From positions 18,361 to 82,360 of the forward strand of contig JAXFJE010000014.1 of the NCBI GenBank assembly GCA_034168985.1: 64,000 bases of DNA, written 5' to 3'. Positions 41,626 through 50,456 of the stretch are shown here, in pieces. The translations under genes and the position numbers were made by a program. Each line of letters begins with the position of its first letter. The first letter of the stretch is position 1. Source of the DNA: JALEVB01 sp022768265 (GTDB taxonomy: Bacteria > Bacillota_I > Bacilli_A > Erysipelotrichales > Erysipelotrichaceae). The notes beneath the pieces were generated by a model. The model was not told the DNA's origin, did not search any database, and saw nothing but the letters and a program-made list of their open reading frames with translations.

Positions 41626-42300
41626 ATGTTGATCAAAGATTTGCCAGAGTTAGAAAAACCTCGTGAAAAAGCTTTGAAATATGGGCTTGAACATTTAAGT
41701 AATAATGAACTTTTAGCGCTAATCATTCGCAATGGTTATCAAAATACTAGCAGTATTCAAATTGCCCAAGATTTGATCTTAAAAGCTAATGGAATTGCGA
41801 ATATCAATAGTTTGTGCTTGAATGATCTATGTTCGATCAAAGGTATCAAAACGGTAAAGGCTTTAGAGCTGAAGGCTTGTTTTGAACTTGCAAGAAGAAT
41901 GGCCTTGCATGAGGTAAGCGAACAAATCAATCTAGATCAGCCTAGTAAAATTGTCAAATGGTTGCAATTAGAACTAGGACACAAGTCACAAGAACATTTT
42001 CTTGTTATTTTTCTTAATGGCATGTGCCAATATATTGCTTATAAGGTGTTATTTGTAGGGACGATCAATAAAAGTAATATCTATTCACGAGATATCATTG
42101 ATGAAGCCTTGAAAAATAAAGCGGTCAATATCATTTTGGTTCATAATCATCCAAGCAAGGTCTTAAGGCCATCACAAGCTGATAAAGAAGCTACGATGAT
42201 GATCATGAAGGCCATGAGCGTAGTTAACATCATGGTATTAGATCATATCATCATTTCAAATAATGATTATTTTAGTTTTAAAGAACATTGTCTTATATGA
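41626..42300 (+). CDS. radC: RadC-like JAB (MPN+) domain protein
   Basis: 224 residues. Helix-hairpin-helix-like N-terminus (about 20-85), then a JAB metalloprotease-fold domain with the JAMM motif H-N-H-P-S...S-Q-A-D (His-x-His near 171 and Asp about 10 residues later). The DNA repair role given to RadC is doubtful, so the function remains unknown. GGAGG lies ten bases before the ATG. It stands alone between gatZ (divergent) and the lipoprotein. Confidence 0.9.
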   Translation: MLIKDLPELEKPREKALKYGLEHLSNNELLALIIRNGYQNTSSIQIAQDLILKANGIANINSLCLNDLCSIKGIKTVKALELKACFELARRMALHEVSEQINLDQPSKIVKWLQLELGHKSQEHFLVIFLNGMCQYIAYKVLFVGTINKSNIYSRDIIDEALKNKAVNIILVHNHPSKVLRPSQADKEATMMIMKAMSVVNIMVLDHIIISNNDYFSFKEHCLI

Positions 42301-42315
42301 AAAAGTACAAAATTA

Positions 42316-42324
42316 TGGTATACT
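42316..42324 (+). promoter_or_regulatory. extended -10 promoter of the substrate-binding lipoprotein gene
   Basis: TGGTATACT: TG 42316-42317, TATACT 42319-42324. No clear -35. The start codon follows at 42350 behind GAGGA. Confidence 0.5.
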
Positions 42325-42349
42325 CTATGGTATGAAAAGAGGAATTACC

Positions 42350-43369
42350 ATGAGAAAAAAAGTTGTTCAACTATTGATTGCCTTATTGATCATGTTGCAA
42401 TTGACAGGATGTACTTCTTTAAATAACCAAGTTGCATATACTGTTTATCCAATTGGTTACATCATTCAAAGAATAACTCAAGATACCACAGGGTATCGTT
42501 CGATCCAAACAAATGAAATCGTTCAAAGAGCTACAGCTGTAGAAGACTATGAAGAAATTTTAGCAAATAGTGATGCTTTATTTGAAGTTGGGCAAGTGGA
42601 ACCTTATAATACGATGTATCGTTCGATCATCAATGAAACAGTTGATGATATTCAATACTTATCTAGTTTGAATGCAATTTATCTATTTAAAAGATATACG
42701 CCAGTCTATAACGTAAATGAGGTAACTTATATCGAATCGCCTTATTATGATTCGGAATTATTTGCAAATGTTGATACTAATGAAAAAGATATGTATTTGT
42801 GGTTAGATCCGATCGCGATGTTAAGCATGGCAAAAGATGTATCTAAATGGTATGAAACCAAATATCCTGATAATGCCAATATGTATCGAGAAAATTATGA
42901 AAAGTTGGAAAATGAATTGGTTCAATTGGATGCTGCATATCAAAAGATGGCAACGACAAATTTACAACAAAACAAATCAATCAAATTTGTCAGCATGACC
43001 TCTAGTTTTGGATGCTGGCAGAAAACTTATAACATTGAAGTTTATCCCGTTATTTTAAGTAAATACGGTGCTTTACCAACTGATGAACAGTTAGAAGTCA
43101 TTAAAAATCGTATAAGGGTTGATAATGTTAAATATATTGCTTATGAGCCAAATATGACTGATGATATGAAAGAGCTTTTCAATGAATTAGAGGAAGAGCT
43201 TGAGCTTACAAGGGTTGAACTTAATAATTTAAGCAGCCTTACGGAAGAACAACAAAGCCAAGGAAAAGATTATATCTCGATCATGTACGAAAATCTTCAA
43301 ACTTTAGAAAGCATGGCTACAAGTATCATTCCGGAAGGACCTTTACAAAATGCAGATAATCTAGAATGA
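42350..43369 (+). CDS. ZnuA/TroA-like metal-binding lipoprotein, metal ligands apparently lost
   Basis: 339 residues. Type II signal peptide with lipobox L-T-G-C, then a TroA-fold cluster A-9 binding protein: V-Y-P-I-G-Y-I-I-Q-R-I, D-A-L-F-E-V-G-Q-V-E-P, M-Y-L-W-L-D-P-I-A-M and Y-I-A-Y-E-P. In ZnuA proteins the loops before L-W-L-D-P and the later S-H-x-x-F segment carry His ligands; here the matching places read M-Y and M-T-S-S-F-G, without His. No ABC permease or ATPase gene is adjacent. The ATG at 42350 has GAGGA upstream; earlier in-frame starts would precede the signal peptide. Confidence 0.8.
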   Translation: MRKKVVQLLIALLIMLQLTGCTSLNNQVAYTVYPIGYIIQRITQDTTGYRSIQTNEIVQRATAVEDYEEILANSDALFEVGQVEPYNTMYRSIINETVDDIQYLSSLNAIYLFKRYTPVYNVNEVTYIESPYYDSELFANVDTNEKDMYLWLDPIAMLSMAKDVSKWYETKYPDNANMYRENYEKLENELVQLDAAYQKMATTNLQQNKSIKFVSMTSSFGCWQKTYNIEVYPVILSKYGALPTDEQLEVIKNRIRVDNVKYIAYEPNMTDDMKELFNELEEELELTRVELNNLSSLTEEQQSQGKDYISIMYENLQTLESMATSIIPEGPLQNADNLE

Positions 43370-43397
43370 TGAAGTAGATCGAGGTCTACTTCTTTTT
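43370..43397 (+). terminator. Rho-independent terminator of the lipoprotein gene
   Basis: 8-bp stem GAAGTAGA (43370-43377) / TCTACTTC (43384-43391), loop TCGAGG, six T. Confidence 0.92.
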
Positions 43398-43423
43398 TAA
43401 AAATACAGATATGAGGTACGAAA

Positions 43424-46012
43424 ATGAAAAAAATGTTGATGGTTGATGGGAATTCCATGTTATTTAGAGCTTTTTACAGTAATTCGCATCAGATGTTAAT
43501 GACTAGTAATGGGGTTTATACCAATGCCGTATATGGTTTTGCCATGATGTTCCAAAAAGCATTAGATATGATAGAACCGGATTATGTCTTTGTGGCTTTT
43601 GATGCTGGTAAACATACCTTTAGACATGATATGTTTGCCGATTATAAAGGTGGTAGAAAACAGGTTCCAGAAGAGCTAGTTGGTCAATTTCAATTGATCA
43701 GAGAATATCTAGATGCTTTTAATGTCAAATGGTTAGAAATGTCGAATATCGAAGCTGATGATCTTATCGGATCGATGGCAAAAAAATATCCGGATTGTCA
43801 AATGCATATCTTATCTAGTGATAAAGATTTATTACAACTAGTTGATCCAACAACCACCGTATGGCTGATGCGCAAAGGTGTAGGGCAAATGGAAAAGATG
43901 GATGAACAAGGAGTCTTGGAACGTTTTGATCTAAGGCCTTTGCAAATAATTGATTTAAAAGGGTTGATGGGTGATAGTTCAGATAATATTCCTGGGGTAT
44001 TTGGCATAGGCGAAAAGACAGCGATCAAATTATTACATGAATATGATAGCGTAGAAAATCTGTTAGCTAATGTCGAGCAATTAAAAGGTAAATTAAAAGA
44101 GAAATTGATAGAAGGTCATGATAGTGCGATCTTAAGCAAGAAATTAGCAACTATCAAGACCGATGTTGAACTAACCTTACAATTGGAAGATTGTCAGTTT
44201 ACCCCTAATTATCAAACCTTAGTGAACTTTTTACAAAGTCTAGAAATGAATAGCTTAAAAAATCGTTATGAGGAATTGTTAGGTAGTCAACAAATTCAGC
44301 CCCAAAATCAACAACCATATAAGGTCAACGAAATAACAGAAATCGATATAAATGATTTTAAAGATGGGATGGCGATCGTTTTAGATCAGTCAAGCAACGA
44401 TTTTATGGCAGCTAAGATCTTAGGAGCGGGCATCTCTAATGGTCAAAAACATTTTTATATCAACTATGAAGATCTGATCTTGCAAATGGATAAATTAACT
44501 AAAATCAACTTGATCGGTTATGATGTGAAATATAACTATCATCTTTTAAGCAATAGCGGTATGAAGCTTGATTTTAGTTATGATGCCATGGTCGCATGTT
44601 TCTTGGTTAATTCTTTATTGAATAGTTGGGAAAAGATCGTTAATGAATATCACTTAGTACAAGAACATGATCATAAAGAAGTATATGGAACTAATGATAA
44701 ACCCATGCTGCGTGATGATGAGCTAGCAAAAAGCTATTGTTCTTCAAAAGCAGCCAATATCTTTGAATTATATCTGCAAACCAAAGATAAATTAGCGACA
44801 TATGAGCTAGAGCATTTATTCTATGATATCGAAATGCCGTTGACCAAAGTCTTATTTAAAATGGAACATGAGGGTATCAATGTTGATCTAAATACATTAG
44901 ATGAGATAGCTCAAGATTGCAAAGCGAAGATCGATAATTTGAGTCAATTGATCTTTGAGCAAGTAAATCATGAATTCAATTTGAATTCTCCTAAACAGTT
45001 AGCTACGGTTTTATTTGATGAATTGCAATTACCAACTGGTAAAAAACGCAGTACTTCGCAAGAGGTTTTAGAAAAATTGCAAGGGATGCATCCGATAATA
45101 GAATGGATATTAGATTATCGGAAGTGGCAAAAAATATATTCTACCTATGCTGAAGGACTTAAAAAATATGTTCATGATGATCAAAAGATCCATACGACCT
45201 TCAATCAATGTGTTAGTGAAACCGGACGCTTATCTAGTTCGAATCCTAATCTGCAAAATATATCCGTTCGTAATGAAGAAGGTAGAATGATCAGGAAAGC
45301 TTTTTTGCCTAGTACGAATAATATTTTGATTTCTAGTGATTATTCACAAATTGAGCTTAGGATGTTAGCTCATATGGCCAATGAAGCGGCATTGATCGAT
45401 GCCTTTAATCATGAGATGGATATCCACGTGAAAACAGCGATGGATGTTTTCAAGGTTAACAGTGAACAGGTCGATAGTGATATGCGTCGTAAAGCCAAAG
45501 CGGTTAATTTTGGTATCGTTTATGGTATCAGTGATTTTGGTTTAGCGACCCAATTGCATATCACTAGAAAAGATGCTAAACAATATATCGAAAATTATTT
45601 AGCAAGCTATCCAAAGATCCAAGAATATATGGATGGTATCATCAAATACTGTGAAGAAAATGGTTATGTCAAGACCATCAGCAACAGACGACGCATGATC
45701 CCTGAGATCCATAACAAAAGCTTCATGGTCAAAGAATTTGGTAAAAGAGCAGCCATGAATGCTCCGATCCAAGGCTCAGCTGCGGATCTGATCAAGATTG
45801 CTATGATCAATATTGATAAAGTAATGAGTGAAAAACAATGCAAGTCTAAGATGATCTTGCAAGTACATGATGAATTGATTTTTGATGTGGTAAAGGAGGA
45901 AGAAGAACTAATGAAATGTATCATAAAAGATGGCATGGAAAACGCCATGACCTTAAACGTTAAATTAAAAGCCGATTGCAAGGTTGGCAATACATGGTAT
46001 GAGGCAAAATAA
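43424..46012 (+). CDS. polA: DNA polymerase I
   Basis: 862 residues. The 5'-nuclease domain (1-290) begins L-M-V-D-G-N-S-M-L-F-R-A-F. The middle 3'-5' exonuclease domain is degenerate: where D-x-E is expected it reads V-L-D-Q-S, as in Bacillus enzymes that lack proofreading. The polymerase domain has motif A S-D-Y-S-Q-I-E-L-R near 639, motif B R-R-K-A-K-A-V-N-F-G-I-V-Y-G near 689 and motif C V-H-D-E-L near 813. It heads polA-mutM-coaE-dnaB-dnaI; its stop overlaps the mutM ATG. Confidence 0.97.
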   Translation: MKKMLMVDGNSMLFRAFYSNSHQMLMTSNGVYTNAVYGFAMMFQKALDMIEPDYVFVAFDAGKHTFRHDMFADYKGGRKQVPEELVGQFQLIREYLDAFNVKWLEMSNIEADDLIGSMAKKYPDCQMHILSSDKDLLQLVDPTTTVWLMRKGVGQMEKMDEQGVLERFDLRPLQIIDLKGLMGDSSDNIPGVFGIGEKTAIKLLHEYDSVENLLANVEQLKGKLKEKLIEGHDSAILSKKLATIKTDVELTLQLEDCQFTPNYQTLVNFLQSLEMNSLKNRYEELLGSQQIQPQNQQPYKVNEITEIDINDFKDGMAIVLDQSSNDFMAAKILGAGISNGQKHFYINYEDLILQMDKLTKINLIGYDVKYNYHLLSNSGMKLDFSYDAMVACFLVNSLLNSWEKIVNEYHLVQEHDHKEVYGTNDKPMLRDDELAKSYCSSKAANIFELYLQTKDKLATYELEHLFYDIEMPLTKVLFKMEHEGINVDLNTLDEIAQDCKAKIDNLSQLIFEQVNHEFNLNSPKQLATVLFDELQLPTGKKRSTSQEVLEKLQGMHPIIEWILDYRKWQKIYSTYAEGLKKYVHDDQKIHTTFNQCVSETGRLSSSNPNLQNISVRNEEGRMIRKAFLPSTNNILISSDYSQIELRMLAHMANEAALIDAFNHEMDIHVKTAMDVFKVNSEQVDSDMRRKAKAVNFGIVYGISDFGLATQLHITRKDAKQYIENYLASYPKIQEYMDGIIKYCEENGYVKTISNRRRMIPEIHNKSFMVKEFGKRAAMNAPIQGSAADLIKIAMINIDKVMSEKQCKSKMILQVHDELIFDVVKEEEELMKCIIKDGMENAMTLNVKLKADCKVGNTWYEAK

Positions 46013-46827
46013 TGCCTGAACTACCAGAAGTAGAAACGGTTCTTAGAACCTTAGAACATCAGATCAAAGATCAACAAATCACCGCTATCGATGTATTATA
46101 TGAACCGATTGTTCAAGATAAGGAAAAATTTGTAGCAAGCTTGTTAAATCAACATTTTAGAAATTTTTTACGCCGTGGCAAGTTTTTGATCTTTCAAATG
46201 GATGATTGTTATTTCGTATCGCATTTGCGCATGGAAGGTAAATATTTCATCCAAGATACAAGCGAACCGATTACCAAGCATATGCATGTTATCTTTACTT
46301 TAAGCAATGGTAAGCAGCTAAGATATCACGATACTCGCAAATTTGGTCGGATGGAAATATGGCCACTAGATGCAGATTTAAATAACTTTCATGATCTAGG
46401 CGTGGAACCTTTGACCCCTCAGCTAAACTTTGCTTATTTAAAAGCGATACTTAATAAAAGCAAGCATACGATCAAACAAGATTTATTAGATCAACATATC
46501 ATTGCGGGCATCGGAAATATTTATGCCGATGAGATCTGTTACTTTGCGAAGATCGATCCTTCAACTAGATCAGATCATTTAGATGATAAGACCATCCAAT
46601 TGATCGTAGATGGTACCAAGGAAATTTTAAAAGCGGCAATTGCGGCTGGAGGAACGACCATTCGTTCATATACTTCCAGTTTAGGAGTTACCGGACGTTT
46701 TCAATTATCTTGTCAGGTACATCAAAAAGCCGGGCAACCATGTGCAGCATGCCACACTACAATTCAAAAAAAGGTCGTAGCTGGTAGAGGAACATATTAT
46801 TGTCCAAATTGTCAAAAGGAATTATAA
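46012..46827 (+). CDS. mutM: formamidopyrimidine-DNA glycosylase (Fpg/MutM)
   Basis: 271 residues. It excises 8-oxoguanine and related lesions. After Met removal the catalytic Pro is in P-E-L-P-E-V-E-T at the N-terminus. The C-terminal zinc finger is C-A-A-C...C-P-N-C, and G-R-G-T-Y-Y-C-P is typical. Coupled to polA, with which it forms a repair pair conserved in Firmicutes. Confidence 0.97.
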   Translation: MPELPEVETVLRTLEHQIKDQQITAIDVLYEPIVQDKEKFVASLLNQHFRNFLRRGKFLIFQMDDCYFVSHLRMEGKYFIQDTSEPITKHMHVIFTLSNGKQLRYHDTRKFGRMEIWPLDADLNNFHDLGVEPLTPQLNFAYLKAILNKSKHTIKQDLLDQHIIAGIGNIYADEICYFAKIDPSTRSDHLDDKTIQLIVDGTKEILKAAIAAGGTTIRSYTSSLGVTGRFQLSCQVHQKAGQPCAACHTTIQKKVVAGRGTYYCPNCQKEL

Positions 46828-46828
46828 G

Positions 46829-47404
46829 ATGAAAATAGCGATTTGTGGGACGATAGCTAGTGGTAAAACGGAAGCATGCAAGATCATCAATGCCAAATAT
46901 CCCGTTTTAAATTGTGATGAGCTAGCTAAAAAATGTTATCAGCCTGATCATGAAGCCTATGCAAAGATCCTTGCTCTTTTGGGCAATGATATCTTGACTC
47001 ACCAACAGGTCGATTTTCAAAAAGTAGCTAACATCATCTTTAATGATCCTTTGAAACGCAGACAATTAGAAGCAATCATTCACCCTTATGTGAAACAAGC
47101 TATCATGCAATTAGATGATAAAATCAATTTTGTTGAAATTGCAATTTTGTTTGCCTGTGGTTGGGAAGATCTTTTTGATAGGATCGTTGTAATTACATGT
47201 GATAAAAACATTGCCCTTAAAAGGATGATGGAAGATCGAGGTTATAGTTTAAAACAAGCAAGTGAGCGTTATATGTCACAGCTTGATCCTCAAATACAAA
47301 TTGCCAAAGCTGATGATGTTATCTATAATAATGGAACCAAATTACAGCTTCAGCAAGAAATCGATAAGCTGCTAGAAAGGATTGTAGTAAATGATAGATC
47401 TTAA
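46829..47404 (+). CDS. coaE: CoaE, dephospho-CoA kinase
   Basis: 191 residues. It carries out the last step of coenzyme A synthesis. P-loop G-T-I-A-S-G-K-T (7-14), then N-C-D-E-L-A and the lid region with I-H-P-Y-V. It starts one base after the mutM stop and overlaps dnaB by 14 bases. The polA-mutM-coaE-dnaB order matches B. subtilis, except that nrdR is missing between coaE and dnaB. Confidence 0.95.
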   Translation: MKIAICGTIASGKTEACKIINAKYPVLNCDELAKKCYQPDHEAYAKILALLGNDILTHQQVDFQKVANIIFNDPLKRRQLEAIIHPYVKQAIMQLDDKINFVEIAILFACGWEDLFDRIVVITCDKNIALKRMMEDRGYSLKQASERYMSQLDPQIQIAKADDVIYNNGTKLQLQQEIDKLLERIVVNDRS

Positions 47405-48560
47405 AGCTAGAGATACATATCGCATTCAGGTAAATGACCAGCTATCGCCCTTGTATAATGCTTCGTTATTGTCTTTATATCAGCCAATCATTGGACCATA
47501 TGCAACGCTTTTATATATGACCTTGATCAATGAGGGCTTAAGACAAAGAAGCTTAGAAAATCATGGCAGATTGTGCGATATTTTGAATATGAACATCATG
47601 GATGTTTATAAAGCTAGATGCAAATTAGAAGAATTTAATTTGATCAACAGTTATATCAAGACGATCGATGATAAAAGTACCTATATTTACATCATCAACT
47701 ATCCCTTATCTCCTGATAGTTTTTTCAAAAATGCTTTATTTGTAAAACTGTTGATCAGATCGATCGGTTCAAAACAATTTGAACTGACTGCTAGCAAATT
47801 AATGAACAATAAACCAAGTTTAGAAGATTTTAAAAACGTTAGCGCTAAACTTAAAGATGATGAGCTAGAAAGCTTGAAATTAGACGAAGTTAAGTTTAAT
47901 AAAGTTCATCCTAAATATAGTTTCATCAATAACGATAACATCATGTTTGATTATGATCGCTTCTTTAAAAAAGTCAGTGCTTTGGTTTTTCCCGTTGAAC
48001 TTCGTAATGAAGAAAACTTAAAAATCATCGGGGAAACCGCTAGTTTAAATGGTATCGGTGTAGATGAAATGATCATCTTGGTAGGTAATAGCATCGATTA
48101 TCTTAAAAAAACCTTTAATGCCGACTATTTAAAGAAGCTAGCTGCTAAAAGCAGTAATGGTAAATTAAATGCTAAGGATATCTATAAATCCAGTCCGATT
48201 GCATTTTTGCAAGCAAAACAAAATGGGGTTGCCGTCGGTAGCAGCGATAGGGTCATCTTGGAACATTTGGCTTATAAATATAGCTTTAATAATGAAGTTA
48301 TCAATGTCTTGATTGAATATGTCTTAAATATCAATCAAAATCGTTTGATATTCAATTTTGTGGATAAGATTGCTTCAGAATGGTCAAGAGATAATGTTAA
48401 GACCAAAGAAGATGCATTAAGTGCCTGTCAAAAAGAATATAAGCCTAAACCAAGCGTCAAAACGACCAGAATTATGCCAAAATATCATCAAAATAATGAA
48501 GATGATAGCGATCGTGAAGAATTGTTAGCACGATTAAAGAAGGAGCTACATAATGGATAA
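47391..48560 (+). CDS. dnaB: DnaB, replication initiation and helicase-loading protein
   Basis: 389 residues. This is the B. subtilis-type DnaB (not the E. coli helicase): with DnaD and DnaI it loads the replicative helicase at oriC. Two DnaD-like winged/DDBH domains are expected; S-P-L-Y-N-A-S-L-L-S-L-Y-Q-P-I-I-G near residue 20 is the typical N-terminal block, and a polar, basic C-terminus follows. It overlaps coaE upstream and dnaI downstream by 8 bases. Confidence 0.92.
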   Translation: MIDLKARDTYRIQVNDQLSPLYNASLLSLYQPIIGPYATLLYMTLINEGLRQRSLENHGRLCDILNMNIMDVYKARCKLEEFNLINSYIKTIDDKSTYIYIINYPLSPDSFFKNALFVKLLIRSIGSKQFELTASKLMNNKPSLEDFKNVSAKLKDDELESLKLDEVKFNKVHPKYSFINNDNIMFDYDRFFKKVSALVFPVELRNEENLKIIGETASLNGIGVDEMIILVGNSIDYLKKTFNADYLKKLAAKSSNGKLNAKDIYKSSPIAFLQAKQNGVAVGSSDRVILEHLAYKYSFNNEVINVLIEYVLNINQNRLIFNFVDKIASEWSRDNVKTKEDALSACQKEYKPKPSVKTTRIMPKYHQNNEDDSDREELLARLKKELHNG

Positions 48561-49440
48561 GATTAATTTTAAGATCAAAGAAGTAGATAATAGTGCGCTA
48601 ATTGACAGTTTAAAACAAGATCAATTGATCATTGAGCTATTTAAGCGCAAAGGTTTTAGTGCTGATTTATTATATAAGTATCCTAATAAGTTTTTGCGTT
48701 ACCAACAAAATGCCGCCATATGTTTAAAATGTAAAGGGCTTGAACAATGTAAACAAAACCTGAAGGGCAAATATCTAGATATCGATAATGAAGGTATTTT
48801 GATCGAAACCTATCGTGATTGTAAATATAAACAAGTCTATGATAAAAGCATCGATCATCTTAAATATTATTATCAATGTGATCTTCCTAAAGCACATTAT
48901 GATGTTGAGTTTAAAAAAATTAACTTAGATGATGAGGATGCTGGTTATCTAAAAGTGCTATGGGAGCTGAATAACGCCTGTGATAATTATCAAAGTGTTT
49001 ACTTATTTGGCAGCATGGGCAGCGGAAAAAGTTATCTAGCGGCATGTGGATGCAACTATCATGCTAAAAAACAAGAAAGAGTAGCTTTTGTGCATGTACC
49101 AAGCTTTTCGTTGAAGATCAAAAGCTTGATCAATTCTAACGAATATGAACACTTGGTCGATGAACTTAAACGTTCAAAATTTGTCGTTTTTGATGATATT
49201 GGGGCTGAAAAAGTCTCAGGGTGGTTTAGAGATGATATCTTATTACCAATCTTAAATCATCGCATGGAGAATGATTTATGTACTTGGTATACATCAAATG
49301 AAGATCTTAAAAGTTTAGAAAATCATTATGCCATAATCAATGATGATAAATTGAAAGCGGTTAGGTTGTTAGAAAGGATCAAAACCAATACGAAAATCGT
49401 TGAATTATCACAAAAAGATCGAAGAAAAAATTGTTTATAA
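48553..49440 (+). CDS. dnaI: DnaI, helicase loader ATPase
   Basis: 295 residues. N-terminal zinc-binding region with C-L-K-C...C near 57 and further Cys, then an AAA+ ATPase: Walker A G-S-M-G-S-G-K-S near 153 and Walker B F-V-V-F-D-D-I-G-A-E. It loads the replicative helicase together with DnaB. It closes the polA operon; no clear terminator is seen before the pfkA promoter. Confidence 0.95.
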   Translation: MDKINFKIKEVDNSALIDSLKQDQLIIELFKRKGFSADLLYKYPNKFLRYQQNAAICLKCKGLEQCKQNLKGKYLDIDNEGILIETYRDCKYKQVYDKSIDHLKYYYQCDLPKAHYDVEFKKINLDDEDAGYLKVLWELNNACDNYQSVYLFGSMGSGKSYLAACGCNYHAKKQERVAFVHVPSFSLKIKSLINSNEYEHLVDELKRSKFVVFDDIGAEKVSGWFRDDILLPILNHRMENDLCTWYTSNEDLKSLENHYAIINDDKLKAVRLLERIKTNTKIVELSQKDRRKNCL

Positions 49441-49459
49441 ATAATGAAAATGTTAAAAT
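49431..49459 (+). promoter_or_regulatory. promoter of pfkA-pyk
   Basis: TTGTTT (49431-49436), 17-base spacer, TAAAAT (49454-49459) with TG at 49451-49452 as an extended -10. The -35 overlaps the dnaI stop. AAAGGAG follows before the ATG at 49486. Confidence 0.65.
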
Positions 49460-49485
49460 AATTGTGTCATTAAAGGAGATTTCTT

Positions 49486-50448
49486 ATGGTTAGAAAAATT
49501 GGGATTTTAACTTCTGGTGGCGATGCTCCTGGGATGAATGCCGCGATACGTTCAGTGGCGCGAGTTGCATTAGCTAACGGAATAGAAGTAGTAGGAATTC
49601 GTGATGGATATCGTGGCTTAGTAAATGGTGATATTCACCCATTGACCAAGCATGATGTATCAGATATGGTGGATCGCGGAGGAACGAAACTTGGTTCTGC
49701 ACGATTACCAGAATTTAAAGATGACGATGTACAAGAAAAAGCTGTTAAACAATTAAACGATCATGGTATCGATGCGATCGTGGTAATTGGTGGTGATGGC
49801 TCATACCGGGGAGCCATGTCTTTAACTAAACGCGGAATCAATTGTATTGGTTTGCCAGGAACGATTGACAATGATATTCCAGGAACCGATTTTACGATTG
49901 GTTTTGATACGGCTTTGCATACATGTGTAGAAAATGTTGATAAGCTACGAGATACTTCAAGTAGCCATCATCGTTGTTCTGTAGTGGAAGTAATGGGCAA
50001 TCACTGCGGAGATCTAGCTGTGTGGACAGCAATTAGCTGTGGTGCGGAAATTGTCATAACTCCTGAAACTGGTTATGATGAGCTTGATATTTTAGAGCGC
50101 TTAAGATATTTAGATCAAGCGGCTAAGAAAAACCACGCTATCGTTATCATTTCAGAAAAAATAACTGATTGTGAATCGTTAGCGCGTAAGATTTCTTTAA
50201 ATACAGGCTTTAGTGGCCGAGCAACTGTATTAGGACATATCCAAAGAGGAGGTAGTCCAACACCGACCGATCGTGTTTTAGCTGCTCGTATGGGTGAAAA
50301 GGCCGTTGACCTTTTGATGCAAGGTATTGGCGGACACTGTGTAGGAATCATCGATAATAAGATCATTTCCATGCCGATAAATGAAGCTTTAGAAACCCCA
50401 AGAAGGTCGCGTAAAGAATTTTATCGCTTGTTTGATAATCTAATTTAG
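49486..50448 (+). CDS. pfkA: 6-phosphofructokinase (ATP type)
   Basis: 320 residues. Committing step of glycolysis. G-I-L-T-S-G-G-D-A-P-G-M-N at the N-terminus, G-G-D-G-S-Y-R-G near 102 (the Gly after Asp marks ATP use, where PPi enzymes have Asp) and P-G-T-I-D-N-D-I with the catalytic Asp. Paired with pyk after 8 bases, the classic Firmicute pfk-pyk unit, giving joint control of two glycolytic steps. Confidence 0.98.
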   Translation: MVRKIGILTSGGDAPGMNAAIRSVARVALANGIEVVGIRDGYRGLVNGDIHPLTKHDVSDMVDRGGTKLGSARLPEFKDDDVQEKAVKQLNDHGIDAIVVIGGDGSYRGAMSLTKRGINCIGLPGTIDNDIPGTDFTIGFDTALHTCVENVDKLRDTSSSHHRCSVVEVMGNHCGDLAVWTAISCGAEIVITPETGYDELDILERLRYLDQAAKKNHAIVIISEKITDCESLARKISLNTGFSGRATVLGHIQRGGSPTPTDRVLAARMGEKAVDLLMQGIGGHCVGIIDNKIISMPINEALETPRRSRKEFYRLFDNLI

Positions 50449-50456
50449 GAGGTAAT

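Noticed and set aside
43424..46012. Proofreading activity of DNA polymerase I
   Set aside because: The 3'-5' exonuclease region lacks the D-x-E of Exo I, so active proofreading is not claimed.
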